From: Rhizobium sp. ICMP 5592
GTDB lineage: Bacteria > Pseudomonadota > Alphaproteobacteria > Rhizobiales > Rhizobiaceae
Reading direction: 5' to 3'
DNA length: 64,000 nucleotides
Assembly: GCF_009498525.1 (NCBI RefSeq)
Contig: NZ_QSNT01000001.1
Coordinates: forward strand, 62,001-126,000
This document shows positions 63,493-64,000 of this stretch, one piece after another. Both the position numbers and the translations under genes were made by a program. Position 1 is the first letter of the stretch, and each line of letters opens with the position of its first letter. A model generated the notes under the pieces. It was not told the DNA's origin. It did not search any database and worked only from the letters and a program-made list of their open reading frames with translations.

Positions 63493-64000
63493 ATGGTCAA
63501 GGAAAGCAGCTACACCGCCAAATTGGCCGGCCCGGATGGCCTATATGCCTACACGGCCGAAGAGGATGCGATCTGGGGCGAACTCTATGAACGCCAGTTG
63601 AAACTGCTGGCCAATATGGCCTGCCGCGAATATCTTGATGGTATCAAAACCCTGGGGCTGAAGCCGGACAAGGTCCCCCAGCTTCTCGACGTCAACCGGC
63701 GCCTGAACGAGACCACGGGCTTCGGCGTCGAAGGCGTACCGGCGCTCATTCCGCCCTCGCGCTTCTACGAACTCCTGTCGCAGGGCAAGTTTCCGCTCGC
63801 CACCTTCCTTCGCCGCCGCGAGCATATCGACTATATCGAGGAGCCGGACCTGTTCCATGAGGTCTTCGGCCACTGCCCGCTGCTGACCAACCAGAGCTAT
63901 GCCAATTTCGTACGGCATTTCGGCGAAACCGCCGTCCGCCTTGGCAAGGGCTATTCCTGGCACTTGTTCCGCATCTTCTGGTTCACCGTCGAATTCGGCC
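63493..64000 (+). CDS. phhA: Phenylalanine 4-hydroxylase, N-terminal part
   Basis: The first ~169 residues of an aromatic amino-acid hydroxylase, cut off by the window end. Hallmarks: ANMACREYLDGIKTLGL, GFGVEGVPALIPPSRFYELL and the iron-ligand segment DLFHEVFGHCPLLTNQSYAN with its two His. It converts phenylalanine to tyrosine and so feeds hppD/hmgA/maiA. It is divergent from the Lrp-family gene at 62908. Bacterial PhhA is about 260-270 residues, so roughly 100 are missing. Confidence 0.95.
   Translation, partial: MVKESSYTAKLAGPDGLYAYTAEEDAIWGELYERQLKLLANMACREYLDGIKTLGLKPDKVPQLLDVNRRLNETTGFGVEGVPALIPPSRFYELLSQGKFPLATFLRRREHIDYIEEPDLFHEVFGHCPLLTNQSYANFVRHFGETAVRLGKGYSWHLFRIFWFTVEFG

Overview
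The window reads as a Rhizobiaceae-type alphaproteobacterial replicon (Rhizobium/Agrobacterium/Ensifer relatives). This is inferred from GC-rich coding sequence, dense head-to-tail ABC-transporter operons with ATGA/TGATG overlaps, TGA-N9-TCA iron boxes of the RirA type, a FixJ-family two-component pair, and a vicibactin-like siderophore locus. No rRNA, tRNA, CRISPR array, transposase or integrase was seen. Species and replicon type cannot be read from the sequence.

Left part (1-11.8 kb): the 3' end of a branched-chain amino-acid (Liv) transporter, then a GntR/UTRA regulator divergent from an eight-gene peptide-type catabolic operon (M20 hydrolase, binding protein, two permeases, fused double ATPase, second M20, M24 protein). 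The second M20 and the M24 protein have lost most canonical metal ligands. 11.8-17.9 kb: a structured leader, a 72-aa protein, a NitT/TauT-like ABC transporter with a fused double permease but no binding protein, and a FixJ-like sensor/regulator pair. A shared DNA motif recurs in front of the transporter leader, in front of the kinase and behind the regulator. 18.2-22.4 kb: class Ib ribonucleotide reductase nrdHIEF behind an NrdR-like box and a cobalamin riboswitch.

Middle part (22.5-35 kb): a PAP2 phosphatase; a polyamine-type ABC operon with its own XRE-cupin regulator, an aldehyde dehydrogenase and a 10-bp-arm operator; an MFS drug-type exporter behind a near-leaderless 18-codon leader peptide and a terminator; a LacI-family regulator divergent from a PhyH dioxygenase and an SDR; a cupin.

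Right part (35-58 kb): a hydroxamate siderophore locus. Biosynthesis genes encode an NRPS (C-A-T-TE), an N-hydroxylase, an IucB-like acyltransferase, a phosphopantetheinyl transferase, an acetoacetyl-CoA reductase (source of (R)-3-hydroxybutyryl-CoA), a GNAT, a MATE exporter, a cystathionine-synthase-like PLP enzyme and an enterobacterial-type LysA. Uptake genes are fhuC, fhuD, a fused fhuB and a FhuA-type receptor, with a Fes/IroE-like esterase for release. An ECF sigma factor heads the transport operon, and three TGA-N9-TCA boxes sit at the sigma, receptor and esterase promoters. 58-64 kb: the tyrosine/phenylalanine degradation genes maiA, a fumarylacetoacetase gene, hmgA, hppD and phhA (cut by the window end), with two Lrp-family regulators.
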